Origin: ZC4RG42 sp036676355
Lineage (GTDB): Bacteria > Pseudomonadota > Gammaproteobacteria > Burkholderiales > SG8-39
Assembly: GCA_036676355.1 (NCBI GenBank)
Contig: JAKFDA010000019.1
Coordinates: 1-25,017 of the forward strand
Reading direction: 5' to 3'
Length of the DNA stretch: 25,017 bases
The notes beneath the pieces are model-generated. The model saw nothing but the letters and a program-made list of their open reading frames with translations. It was not told the origin of the DNA and did no database searches. Shown here piece by piece: positions 1-6,964 of the stretch. The first letter of the stretch is position 1; every line of letters begins with the position of its first letter. The position numbers were made by a program, and so were the translations under genes.

Positions 1-100
1 GCTTGAGAATACCAGCCAGCCCCTCAACAAATCCCCCAAAGGGAATCCCCAAAGAACCAGCCGGCCGCCTCCAAACTCCACCCAGCACCCACACCTATCG

Positions 101-120
101 GCTGTTAGTTTTTAAAGAAC
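101..120 (-). promoter_or_regulatory. rRNA leader antitermination site (boxA)
   Basis: On the minus strand this reads GTTCTTTAAAAACTAACAGC. It is the boxA-containing block found upstream of 16S and 23S genes in betaproteobacteria, where NusB/NusE bind the nascent leader RNA. It lies about 40 nt downstream of the predicted rRNA promoter start. The remaining leader (1-100) shows a repeated TTTGGGG element, which may form part of a processing stem, and continues beyond the left edge. Confidence 0.8.
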
Positions 121-164
121 GATTTTCGTGTTCGCCGCGTTGTTCTGCAGCAACGAAGCCGCGC

Positions 165-192
165 ATTATATAGGGCCAGAAACTTCCGTCAA
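165..192 (-). promoter_or_regulatory. rRNA operon promoter (P1-like)
   Basis: Read on the minus strand there is a -35 TTGACG (192-187), a 16-bp spacer and a perfect -10 TATAAT (170-165), followed by a GC-rich discriminator (GCGCGGC). This is the pattern of a strong, stringently controlled rRNA promoter. Transcription should start near 158 and run left, off the window. The boxA in the transcribed leader supports the assignment. The 16S gene itself is not in the window, so the target is inferred. Confidence 0.8.
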
Positions 193-472
193 CACTTTGC
201 GCGAAACATTTTTGTGATTGCTCCAAAAGCGCATTCGTTCAACGTAAATCTCTACAACAAACGCGCCTCTATTCGGCGCGCATAACAAGGGTCGCCCGCT
301 CGCAGCACAACCGACACACGCAACATTGCGAGGCTTGCACAAACAGCGCGCATTCGTTGCGGCACGCGTGCACGCTATCGTAACCGGACAAACGCAAATG
401 CTGCTTTCTTTGAAGCAGCGCGGCGTTGCGCCACAATGCTTTCGCTAAACGTCATCGCCAGCAAAGAATCGC
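193..472. other. Intergenic region between rRNA promoter and acyltransferase gene
   Basis: No gene is supported here. Two small inverted repeats are visible: CGCGCC/GGCGCG at 262-267 and 275-280 (7-nt loop), and GCTGCTT/AAGCAGC at 400-406 and 413-419 (6-nt loop). Neither has a convincing T-tract. No clear sigma70 promoter for the plus-strand acyltransferase gene could be picked out. The part nearest the rRNA promoter (193-215) is where an UP element would sit, but it is only modestly AT-rich. Confidence 0.5.
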
Positions 473-1480
473 ATGTCTCGCCCTATCACACCGACCGATC
501 GTCCACCCCACGCGCCCGAGGCGAGCCTTGCGCAACGTTTGCTCGGCGATCTCCACGTCACCGGCTTGTTCTGGTATCGCCTGCATCGCTGGGCCGTCAA
601 GACCATCCCTGCGTGGCTGCTCCCGCCGATCCTCAATGTTTTCACGCTGTTTTTCTTCCTCACCATATTTAAGATTCGCGCAGCGATTGCTGCGAATCTG
701 GACGCCGTACTCGGCCCGACGAACTGGTTCGAACGGCAACATCGCATCTGGCGAACAATGCACAACTTCGCCTGGTGCCTCACCGAACGCTATGAGCGGT
801 TCGTCACCGACCGCGACTTCGAAGTCGTGTGCGAAGCGATGGAGCACTGGCATGCCGTCTGCGGAAAAAGTCATGGTTTCGTGATGGTGACGGCGCATCT
901 GGGCCTCTATGAAGTCGGCTCGATGTTGCCGGCAGGCAAAGACACGCCGCACGTACATCTCGTGCGTGAACCGGAAGTCGATGCGCGCGCGCAAGCCTTC
1001 GTCAAGGAAAGCGTGGCGGCTGTAGAAAACACGCACTACACAATGCATTTTCAAACCGGCGATCCATTGTTCGCCCTGAATCTGGCGCAGGCGCTCGACC
1101 GCGGTGAAGTGGTCGCCATCCAGGGCGATCGTCCGCGCGCCGGCGGCAAGACCGTTACGGCGACACTGTTCGGTCGCGATTTCACGTTGCCGGCGGGGCC
1201 CGCCGTACTGTCGCGAACGGTGGGTGTGCCGATGATTCCTATATTCGCGATCCGCGAAGGGCGCAGACGTTTTCGGCTGGTGTTTCGCCCTCCGATCAAC
1301 GCACCGCGCACCCGCGATCGCGATGAGGACTTGCGTCTTGCGACGATTCAGCTGGCGCGTGAAATCGAATACGGCATTCGGCGCGCGCCCTATCAGTGGT
1401 TCGTGTTTCGGGCGCTATGGCCCGACCACAATGCGGACTCCTCACGCGTCGGCGAGGAACGTTCCGATACCGCCTCGTAG
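473..1480 (+). CDS. LPLAT-family acyltransferase of the aryl polyene locus
   Basis: A 335-residue protein of the lysophospholipid/LpxL-type acyltransferase superfamily (COG4261-like). The catalytic HX4E signature is visible as H142-LGLY-E147 in TAHLGLYEVGS, and a downstream QGDRPRAGG block (around residue 218) fits the substrate-binding motif of the family. A hydrophobic stretch at about residues 45-67 suggests membrane association, as is usual for these enzymes. Family members in aryl polyene clusters are thought to help attach the pigment to a lipid or acyl chain; that role is inferred here. The gene is on the opposite strand from the rest of the cluster and its last 39 bp overlap the end of the dehydratase gene. 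In APE clusters such as that of E. coli CFT073 this domain is, as I recall, fused to the glycosyltransferase; here the two are separate genes. The ATG at 473 has only a weak purine stretch before it. Confidence 0.85.
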   Translation: MSRPITPTDRPPHAPEASLAQRLLGDLHVTGLFWYRLHRWAVKTIPAWLLPPILNVFTLFFFLTIFKIRAAIAANLDAVLGPTNWFERQHRIWRTMHNFAWCLTERYERFVTDRDFEVVCEAMEHWHAVCGKSHGFVMVTAHLGLYEVGSMLPAGKDTPHVHLVREPEVDARAQAFVKESVAAVENTHYTMHFQTGDPLFALNLAQALDRGEVVAIQGDRPRAGGKTVTATLFGRDFTLPAGPAVLSRTVGVPMIPIFAIREGRRRFRLVFRPPINAPRTRDRDEDLRLATIQLAREIEYGIRRAPYQWFVFRALWPDHNADSSRVGEERSDTAS

Positions 1481-2191
1481 CACCGGCTGGTTCCGGTAAA
1501 AGGCTTCCACCGCATACGTGCTAAGCGGCAGTTCTACGGATTGCAATCGCACGACGACAATCAACGGCGCATCGGCCGGAATAGTCGCAGCGGCGAGTTC
1601 GACATTACGCAAGCGGACCAGATAGCCATTGGATGCGGCTTTGCGTCCTCCCGCGCCGATGCGCCGTAACGCTTCTCCGACTGCCGCAGCTTGCGCTGCC
1701 GCTTCAATCGCCACGATTGCGGGGGCGGCGCCTTCCCGCACAAGCGGGCACGCCGATGGAATCGACGCTTCGCAGACGATATGTTTATCCGTGTAAGTCA
1801 GAACGCGATCCACAAAACGCATCGGCGATCGATGCGGCAACAGCGTTTCGATGGGAGGATGGTCGCTTTCCATCATCAAAACCGGGACGCTGCTGTCCCA
1901 GTTGGATAGAGACTTGCTTAGTGTCAGTTCTCCGTTCGTCACGATCGTCGCGTCATGTTTCAACTCGAAACGCACTCGACCATCTGCCGCAGCCCGCGTC
2001 GCGAGAAGCAGTTCTTCGCCGGGGAGCACGAGCCGTCGCAAGCGCAGATGGTGAACTGCGCTGAGCGCACAGTCTCCGGCGCGACACGCGATCGCCTGAG
2101 CGGCGAGCGCGATCTGCGTCACCCCGGGCAACACCGGCCGGCCGGGGAAATGCCCCTCGAAATAGCCCGCGGACGGCAACAGCCTTTCCAT
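1442..2191 (-). CDS. Two-domain hotdog dehydratase (ApeI-like + ApeP-like fusion)
   Basis: A 249-residue protein made of two hotdog folds that dehydrate 3-hydroxyacyl-ACP intermediates during polyene chain building. Domain 1 (about 1-95) has the FabZ-type GHFPGRPVLPGV motif with His14, but the helix position that carries Glu in FabZ is Ala. Domain 2 (about 113-249) opens with LLPHRSPMRFVDRV, the ApeP-type start; it lacks the GHFPG histidine but keeps Glu163 in AIEAAAQ. Together the halves supply one complete His/Glu pair, which fits the described ApeI:ApeP heterodimer of other APE systems. I chose ATG 2191, which follows the methyltransferase stop after one base; an upstream in-frame TTG at 2227 is less likely. 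An internal Met-Met at residues 107-108 could permit separate translation of domain 2, but no good ribosome binding site precedes it. Confidence 0.85.
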   Translation of the reverse strand: MERLLPSAGYFEGHFPGRPVLPGVTQIALAAQAIACRAGDCALSAVHHLRLRRLVLPGEELLLATRAAADGRVRFELKHDATIVTNGELTLSKSLSNWDSSVPVLMMESDHPPIETLLPHRSPMRFVDRVLTYTDKHIVCEASIPSACPLVREGAAPAIVAIEAAAQAAAVGEALRRIGAGGRKAASNGYLVRLRNVELAAATIPADAPLIVVVRLQSVELPLSTYAVEAFYRNQPVLRGGIGTFLADA

Positions 2192-2192
2192 G

Positions 2193-3368
2193 CTAGACAG
2201 GCTTTGCGGAGATCCCCGCAACGACAAACCCCGAAATAACGTCGCGGATCTTCGCGATATCCGGCAGGAAACGAATGTCTTTGAAACCGTTCACTTGCAG
2301 CGCCGTCCGCCATTGCTCCGGCGTCAGGAAACCACCGTTCGGACGCCACCCTGGAACCAAAACCGGCGAGCGAAAGGATTCGAGCAAATTAAAAACGAAC
2401 TCAACATATATCGGCCGGCTCTCGAACGGCCGCACACATTCCGAAATAACCAACGTTCCGTTCGGCGCCAGCGCCGTACGAACCTCAGCCAATGTCGTGG
2501 CGAGATCGTGCGCGACATGCAACACATTTACACCATAGATCACCGTGCAACTTGCCGGCGCAATGCCCGCATTCGAAAACGGCTGGTCGATATCCAGCTT
2601 GGCGAAACTGAACGGCGCGTCGGGGAACGCGAATCGCAACATTTTCTGCGCACGGCGCAGGAAGATTCCGGAGATGTCCGTGAAGTGGTATGCGCCCACG
2701 TCGCGCGTCCGCTGAGACGCTTCGAGGCGACGCCATACCGCGTGCGCACCGCCGCCCTGACCGCCACCGATTTCGAGTATCGAATTGGCGGCGCCGTCCA
2801 GATGCTGCTCAATCAGAATTGCGCCGATCGAATTCGCAATCGCATAAAGCGGATTGGCATTGGAAAAATAGTCGCTCCACGCGTCGAGCGTATCCGGACC
2901 GAACAGCGCCTGCTCGCCGGCAAGTTCGCCGCGCAGTACCGCCGGATAGCATTCGGCCGCAAGTGCGGCGATCCGGTAGGAGGGCAGACACCGTGCATCG
3001 AGCGCTTCCTGCTCTCGCAACAATTTGCTCGGATCATCGATATCGCCGGTTGCAACGCAGTAGCGGACTGCACCGTCTTGCTTGAAGCGCTGTACACGTC
3101 CGGCCTCGGCGAGAATCTCCAGCAGCCAGCGAACCGGCACGTGCGCCGCAGCGCCATTCAAGCCCGCCGCAAGGATCGCCTCGTCAAGGGTACGGGGCTG
3201 CGCTAGCACTCGATCCAGCGCGCTTGCGACAAGAACTTGTTCAGCCAGTGCCACGGTGTAGCGTTCGATCAGACCACACGACTGCACGAACGATTCATCG
3301 AGCAGCGGCAACAGCACCGACGGCAGCGCCGACTCGATACCATCCTGCCGCGTTGAAAGCGCTTTCAT
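2193..3368 (-). CDS. SAM-dependent class I methyltransferase
   Basis: A 391-residue methyltransferase. Residues about 35-110 look like the winged-helix dimerisation region of small-molecule methyltransferases (TLDEAILAAGL..RWLLEILAEAG). The Rossmann core starts with the SAM-binding motif I, ILEIGGGQGGG (197-207), followed by a helix and an acidic strand end (FTDIS). No catalytic His/Glu pair typical of plant-type O-methyltransferases could be assigned with certainty, so O- versus C-methylation is open. APE head groups are known to be methylated on the ring or as methoxy groups, and a methyltransferase is a usual member of these clusters, so the aryl head group is the likely substrate. It starts 19 nt after the glycosyltransferase stop and its own stop is 1 nt before the dehydratase ATG, so it belongs to the same operon. 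Confidence 0.85.
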   Translation of the reverse strand: MKALSTRQDGIESALPSVLLPLLDESFVQSCGLIERYTVALAEQVLVASALDRVLAQPRTLDEAILAAGLNGAAAHVPVRWLLEILAEAGRVQRFKQDGAVRYCVATGDIDDPSKLLREQEALDARCLPSYRIAALAAECYPAVLRGELAGEQALFGPDTLDAWSDYFSNANPLYAIANSIGAILIEQHLDGAANSILEIGGGQGGGAHAVWRRLEASQRTRDVGAYHFTDISGIFLRRAQKMLRFAFPDAPFSFAKLDIDQPFSNAGIAPASCTVIYGVNVLHVAHDLATTLAEVRTALAPNGTLVISECVRPFESRPIYVEFVFNLLESFRSPVLVPGWRPNGGFLTPEQWRTALQVNGFKDIRFLPDIAKIRDVISGFVVAGISAKPV

Positions 3369-3387
3369 GCTGTTCAGGAATAGTGGC

Positions 3388-4197
3388 TCAGGGTTCGTGA
3401 ACGACTGCGGTTGCAGGCTCCGGCATCACGCGCGGCGGCGCTACGCGCACAGGATCACACACCAGTGGTTTACCCAAGATACTGCGCATCAGCCCCGGTA
3501 AATCGAGGGCGCGTGAGAATAATTTGATCGTGATCATGCGCGCAATCCGCGCGATGTCGACCACCGGCCTGAAATGGCTCGGGCGTGCTGTGGTCTCATA
3601 AATGGCGGCAATCGGCAACGCGACAATCGGCGATCCCGCACGGCCGGCATCAATCAGGATTTCGCTTTCGAAAACGAAACCATGCCGTGGTTTGTGACCG
3701 GCCTTCGTTCGACTAAGCACTGTCGCGGGATAAAGGCGAAATCCGCATTGACTGTCGATGATTGCCTGTCCGGCCGCCCAGGCGATCCAGAAATTGGCAA
3801 AGCGGTTTGCGCGATAGCGCGCAGGCGGAATGGCTTTCTTGGCGTGCAGCCTGGAGCCCACCACGAGCGCATCGGGATAACGCCGCGAACACTCGATAAA
3901 GCGCGGTATTTCGACCGGATCATGTTGGCCATCCGCATCGAGCGTAATGATCCAGCGCGCGCCGTCCTGCAGCGCGCACTGCATACCCAACCACAGAGCG
4001 GCCGCTTTACCTTTGTTGTGGGTGTTGCGCAACACGAGCAAAGGCAATCCCGTCAGTTGATCGGCAGTGCCGTCGTTTGAGCCGTCGTCGATAACGATAA
4101 CGCGATGACTATGCGCCACGACGCGCTCGGCAACCGCACGAATCGTGCGCGCCTCGTTGTAGGCGGGAATCAATACGACAACATCCGACCGAATCAT
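3388..4197 (-). CDS. Family 2 glycosyltransferase
   Basis: A 269-residue GT2 enzyme of the dolichyl-phosphate-mannose-synthase-like group. Visible motifs are the nucleotide-sugar site VVVLIPAYNEAR (6-17), the acidic pair in VIDDGSNDGT (37-38), and the metal-binding DADGQHD (87-93). There are no clear membrane spans beyond some hydrophobicity, so it is probably a soluble or peripheral enzyme on the cytoplasmic side. In aryl polyene loci a GT2 domain is usual and is thought to act on the pigment or its lipid anchor; donor and acceptor are not readable from the sequence. Its ATG lies 3 nt after the ketoreductase stop. The C-terminal 30 residues are proline- and valine-rich and look like a variable tail. 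Confidence 0.87.
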   Translation of the reverse strand: MIRSDVVVLIPAYNEARTIRAVAERVVAHSHRVIVIDDGSNDGTADQLTGLPLLVLRNTHNKGKAAALWLGMQCALQDGARWIITLDADGQHDPVEIPRFIECSRRYPDALVVGSRLHAKKAIPPARYRANRFANFWIAWAAGQAIIDSQCGFRLYPATVLSRTKAGHKPRHGFVFESEILIDAGRAGSPIVALPIAAIYETTARPSHFRPVVDIARIARMITIKLFSRALDLPGLMRSILGKPLVCDPVRVAPPRVMPEPATAVVHEP

Positions 4198-4200
4198 TGA

Positions 4201-4920
4201 CTAAACCATTCCACCGTTGATGCCGATCTCTTGACCGGTAATGTAAGCGGCGCGCTCGGAACAGAGAAACGCGACCAGTTGCGCGACCTCCTCCGGCTTG
4301 CCGGCGCGATTCATCGGTACGGTCGCCTTGATGGTTTGCGCATCGAACACATCTCGCGTTGCCGTCGAATCGATAATGCCCGGCGATACCGCGTTCACCG
4401 TCACGCCCCGGGATGCTACTTCGCGCGCGAGAGATTTCGTGGCACCGACAAGTCCCGCCTTGGCTGCCGCGTAATTCGTCTGGCCGCGATTGCCGAGTTG
4501 CCCTGCCACCGAGGTCATGTTCACGATTCGTCCCCAGCGCGTAGCAAGCATCGGCAGCAGCAACGGCTGCGTGACATTGAAAAATCCGTTCAACGAAACA
4601 TCGATCACCCAGCGCCACACCGTTTCCGGCATTCCGGCCATCGGTAAATCATGATGAATGCCGGCATTGTTGACGACGACCTGGATCGGTTGTGCTTCGA
4701 TCAGCGGCTGCAACGCCGCACGCGCCGCAGCAGCATCCGCGACGTCGAACACAATCGCCTGTGCCTGCCCACCCTGTTTGCGAATTCGCTCAACCACGAC
4801 CTCAGCGCGCTCGGGGTGGGTGTATCCGTGCACCAGCACTTCCATACCCGTGGCAGCCAATGCGTCACAGATCGCGCTGCCGATTTCGCCGCTTCCTCCC
4901 GTAACCAAGGCACGAATCAT
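4201..4920 (-). CDS. 3-oxoacyl-ACP reductase, FabG/ApeQ-like
   Basis: A 239-residue short-chain dehydrogenase/reductase, the expected NADPH-dependent ketoreductase of each polyene extension cycle. It shows the cofactor motif TGGSGEIG (7-14), the NNAG motif (84-87), catalytic Ser137, Tyr150 and Lys154 (YAAAK), the PG motif after the active site (SPGIIDS) and the conserved C-terminal INGG. Length is normal for FabG. I chose ATG 4920 because the SDR fold begins there and because it overlaps the preceding stop as ATGA (4917-4920), a typical translational coupling. A longer reading to 5016 would add 32 arginine- and cysteine-rich residues that overlap the upstream gene and match no SDR. Confidence 0.92.
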   Translation of the reverse strand: MIRALVTGGSGEIGSAICDALAATGMEVLVHGYTHPERAEVVVERIRKQGGQAQAIVFDVADAAAARAALQPLIEAQPIQVVVNNAGIHHDLPMAGMPETVWRWVIDVSLNGFFNVTQPLLLPMLATRWGRIVNMTSVAGQLGNRGQTNYAAAKAGLVGATKSLAREVASRGVTVNAVSPGIIDSTATRDVFDAQTIKATVPMNRAGKPEEVAQLVAFLCSERAAYITGQEIGINGGMV

Positions 4921-5726
4921 GCCGCACGCCCCGCGACAACGGGCGCACAGCGTATCTCCAGCGCACGACCCGATGCGTATTCGATGATCGACTCGCCTTC
5001 GACTTGCCGCGCACACATGCTCAACACGGTGAGCAGGCGACCCACATCGCTCTGGCTGCGCAATGCTTCAAGCCCGGCGTCGGTGAGCGAAGATTCCGGC
5101 GCCGCGGTCGCGAGCCCGAGAGTCAAATGCGCGAGCGAAGTGGGGCACGCTTCCGGCGTGAAAAGCAGCGCGATGCCGCAAGGCGGCTGCGGCGGCCGCA
5201 ACGCATCGAGCGGCGATGGCATCGGCAGATCGTAGGCGACCAGCATCACCGCACAACGCTCGACCGCTGATTGCGAAACCGCTTCCAACATCCCCTGCGC
5301 GGCGATGCCACGCGCCGCGGAAATCGTATTCGACCCCGCGTGGCAACCCACGGCAATCGTCCAATAACCGGAAGGCGCGTTTTGTACCGAATTGTGGAAG
5401 CGCGTCGGCGACACCTGCCGATCATCGCCGGCCAACGTTTCACACAACGCGTGAAGGTTCTCCGCGTCACCATCCGCGGTCGCGAAAATCGTCGCCACCT
5501 TGTCGGCTGGGATACCCGCGTGCTCGATCGCCTGCTGCGCCACGGATAGCGCGAGACGCACGGCACCACCCGCGCGGCGTCGCTCCGTCGGAGGAAGGAT
5601 TTGCGGCGACGGCGAGACGAATGGTGCCGGTACGTAAGGTTGCTCTCCGTTCAATATCGGGCGCGCGGCTTCCCAACCGGACAGTCCCGGCGCAATCAGA
5701 CCAATACCGCTAAGAAAGGCCTGCAT
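4917..5726 (-). CDS. Beta-ketoacyl synthase chain length factor (ApeC-like)
   Basis: A 269-residue protein that matches only the N-terminal half of a thiolase-fold ketosynthase, as in the 'beta-ketoacyl synthase-like, chain length factor' family of aryl polyene clusters. The signature SVQNAPSGYW (113-122) is recognisable. It pairs with the full ketosynthase to form a heterodimer that sets polyene length (known for APE systems). The C-terminal half with the two catalytic histidines is absent, so it should not condense on its own. A cysteine (Cys128, in AVGCHAG) falls near where the ketosynthase has its nucleophile, which is unusual for a chain length factor. The start ATG (5726) shares one base with the ketosynthase stop (TGATG), so the two are translationally coupled. 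An upstream TTG at 5756 is less likely. Confidence 0.85.
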   Translation of the reverse strand: MQAFLSGIGLIAPGLSGWEAARPILNGEQPYVPAPFVSPSPQILPPTERRRAGGAVRLALSVAQQAIEHAGIPADKVATIFATADGDAENLHALCETLAGDDRQVSPTRFHNSVQNAPSGYWTIAVGCHAGSNTISAARGIAAQGMLEAVSQSAVERCAVMLVAYDLPMPSPLDALRPPQPPCGIALLFTPEACPTSLAHLTLGLATAAPESSLTDAGLEALRSQSDVGRLLTVLSMCARQVEGESIIEYASGRALEIRCAPVVAGRAA

Positions 5727-6904
5727 CAACGCATCGCTCCGAACACCAGGCTGCAATTGTTACCGCCGAAACCAAAAGAATTGGTCAGTGCATACCGCAC
5801 TTCGCGCTGTGCGGCGTCCAATTGCAGTCTGGAAACGCACTCCGGATCGATGTTCGTCGTATTCACCGTGCCCGGCACGAGGCCATGCCGGATAGCCAGA
5901 AGTGATATGACCGCACCGGCGATTCCCGCCGCACCAAGCGTGTGTCCCATTGCGCCCTTGGTCGAACTGACCGGCACCGCGTTGCCGAATACGGCTGCGA
6001 TAGCTTTATCTTCCGTACTGTCGTTATTGCGCGTCGCCGTACCGTGCGCATGGACATAGTCGATCGCTCCCGCATCCAGTCCGGCGCGCCCCAACGCGGC
6101 GCGCATCGCATCGCGCGCGCCGGCGCCTTCCGGATGCGGACTCGACATGTGATAGGCATCGCTCGTTTCACCGTAACCAAGCAAGGCCACATCGCCCGGC
6201 TCGCGCTCCAGCAATGCAAAACCGCCCGCTTCGCCGATCGACAAACCGTCGCGCAGCACATCGAACGGGCGGGCCGCCGATCCGGACACAAGCTGCAGAG
6301 ACGAAAAACCGTAGAGCGTGGTCGCGCAAAGACTATCGACGCCGCCGACTATCGCGGCATCGCACAGTCCCGCGGCGATACTGCGCTGCGCGCTGGCAAA
6401 CACTTTTGCGCTCGACGAACAGGCGGTGGATACGGTGATACAGGGGCCGCGCAAGGCGAACAGCGCACACACAAAACCGCTCAAGGCGCCGAAGCTATGG
6501 GTTTCGGCGTACTTCACCGTGTCGTTCAGTGCGCCGGTCTGCACGTCACGTGCGCGATAGGCAAGCTCGGTGGTCAGAATGCCCGAAGTGCTCGTTCCCA
6601 GGAACACGCCGATGCGTTCCGCGCCGTAACGCTTGCTCGCGCGCGCAACGGCATGCGCGAAACCATCCTGTTCCAGCCCCAGCAATGCGAGTTGATGATT
6701 GCGGCACTGAAAATCGCCCAAAGACGCGGGCAGCGTCACGGCTTCCACATCGGCGACACGTCCGACGTGACATGCGACCGGCGCCGGCTCGAAATCATTC
6801 GGAGCGAGCGCCGAGCGATTCTCCTCCAATGCATGGCGCGTGGCATCCGTGCCTGCACCGAGCGCACTGACGAGCGTGAAAGCGTTGACGAACAGTGGCT
6901 GCAC
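5726..6904 (-). CDS. Beta-ketoacyl-ACP synthase (ApeO/FabF-like)
   Basis: A 392-residue KAS II-type ketosynthase and the core chain-extending enzyme of the pathway. The catalytic triad is complete: Cys162 in VSTACSSSAK, His287 in HAHGTAT, His321 in KGAMGHTLGAAG, and the structural C-terminal NSFGFGGNN is present. Length is slightly under the usual 405-415. The start is GTG at 6904, which gives the normal KAS N-terminus; there is no strong Shine-Dalgarno sequence before it. It follows the exporter gene after a 60-nt gap, the largest in the operon, which holds a small inverted repeat (GCGC..GCGC). It is the only complete ketosynthase of the cluster in this window; a second priming ketosynthase (ApeR-type), found in other clusters, is absent. 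Confidence 0.92.
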   Translation of the reverse strand: MQPLFVNAFTLVSALGAGTDATRHALEENRSALAPNDFEPAPVACHVGRVADVEAVTLPASLGDFQCRNHQLALLGLEQDGFAHAVARASKRYGAERIGVFLGTSTSGILTTELAYRARDVQTGALNDTVKYAETHSFGALSGFVCALFALRGPCITVSTACSSSAKVFASAQRSIAAGLCDAAIVGGVDSLCATTLYGFSSLQLVSGSAARPFDVLRDGLSIGEAGGFALLEREPGDVALLGYGETSDAYHMSSPHPEGAGARDAMRAALGRAGLDAGAIDYVHAHGTATRNNDSTEDKAIAAVFGNAVPVSSTKGAMGHTLGAAGIAGAVISLLAIRHGLVPGTVNTTNIDPECVSRLQLDAAQREVRYALTNSFGFGGNNCSLVFGAMR

Positions 6905-6964
6905 AGAGAGGAACGCGAGATGCGAATAGTGGGAGAAACTATGCGGCGCAGTATAGCAGCGCGC

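Noticed and set aside
2190..3206. 338-codon plus-strand open frame
   Set aside because: It is fully antisense to the methyltransferase gene, which has a clear SAM-binding motif. No domain was recognised in the shadow.
4921..5016. 32-residue N-terminal extension of the ketoreductase
   Set aside because: It overlaps the chain-length-factor gene and matches no SDR; ATG 4920 overlaps the upstream stop as ATGA.
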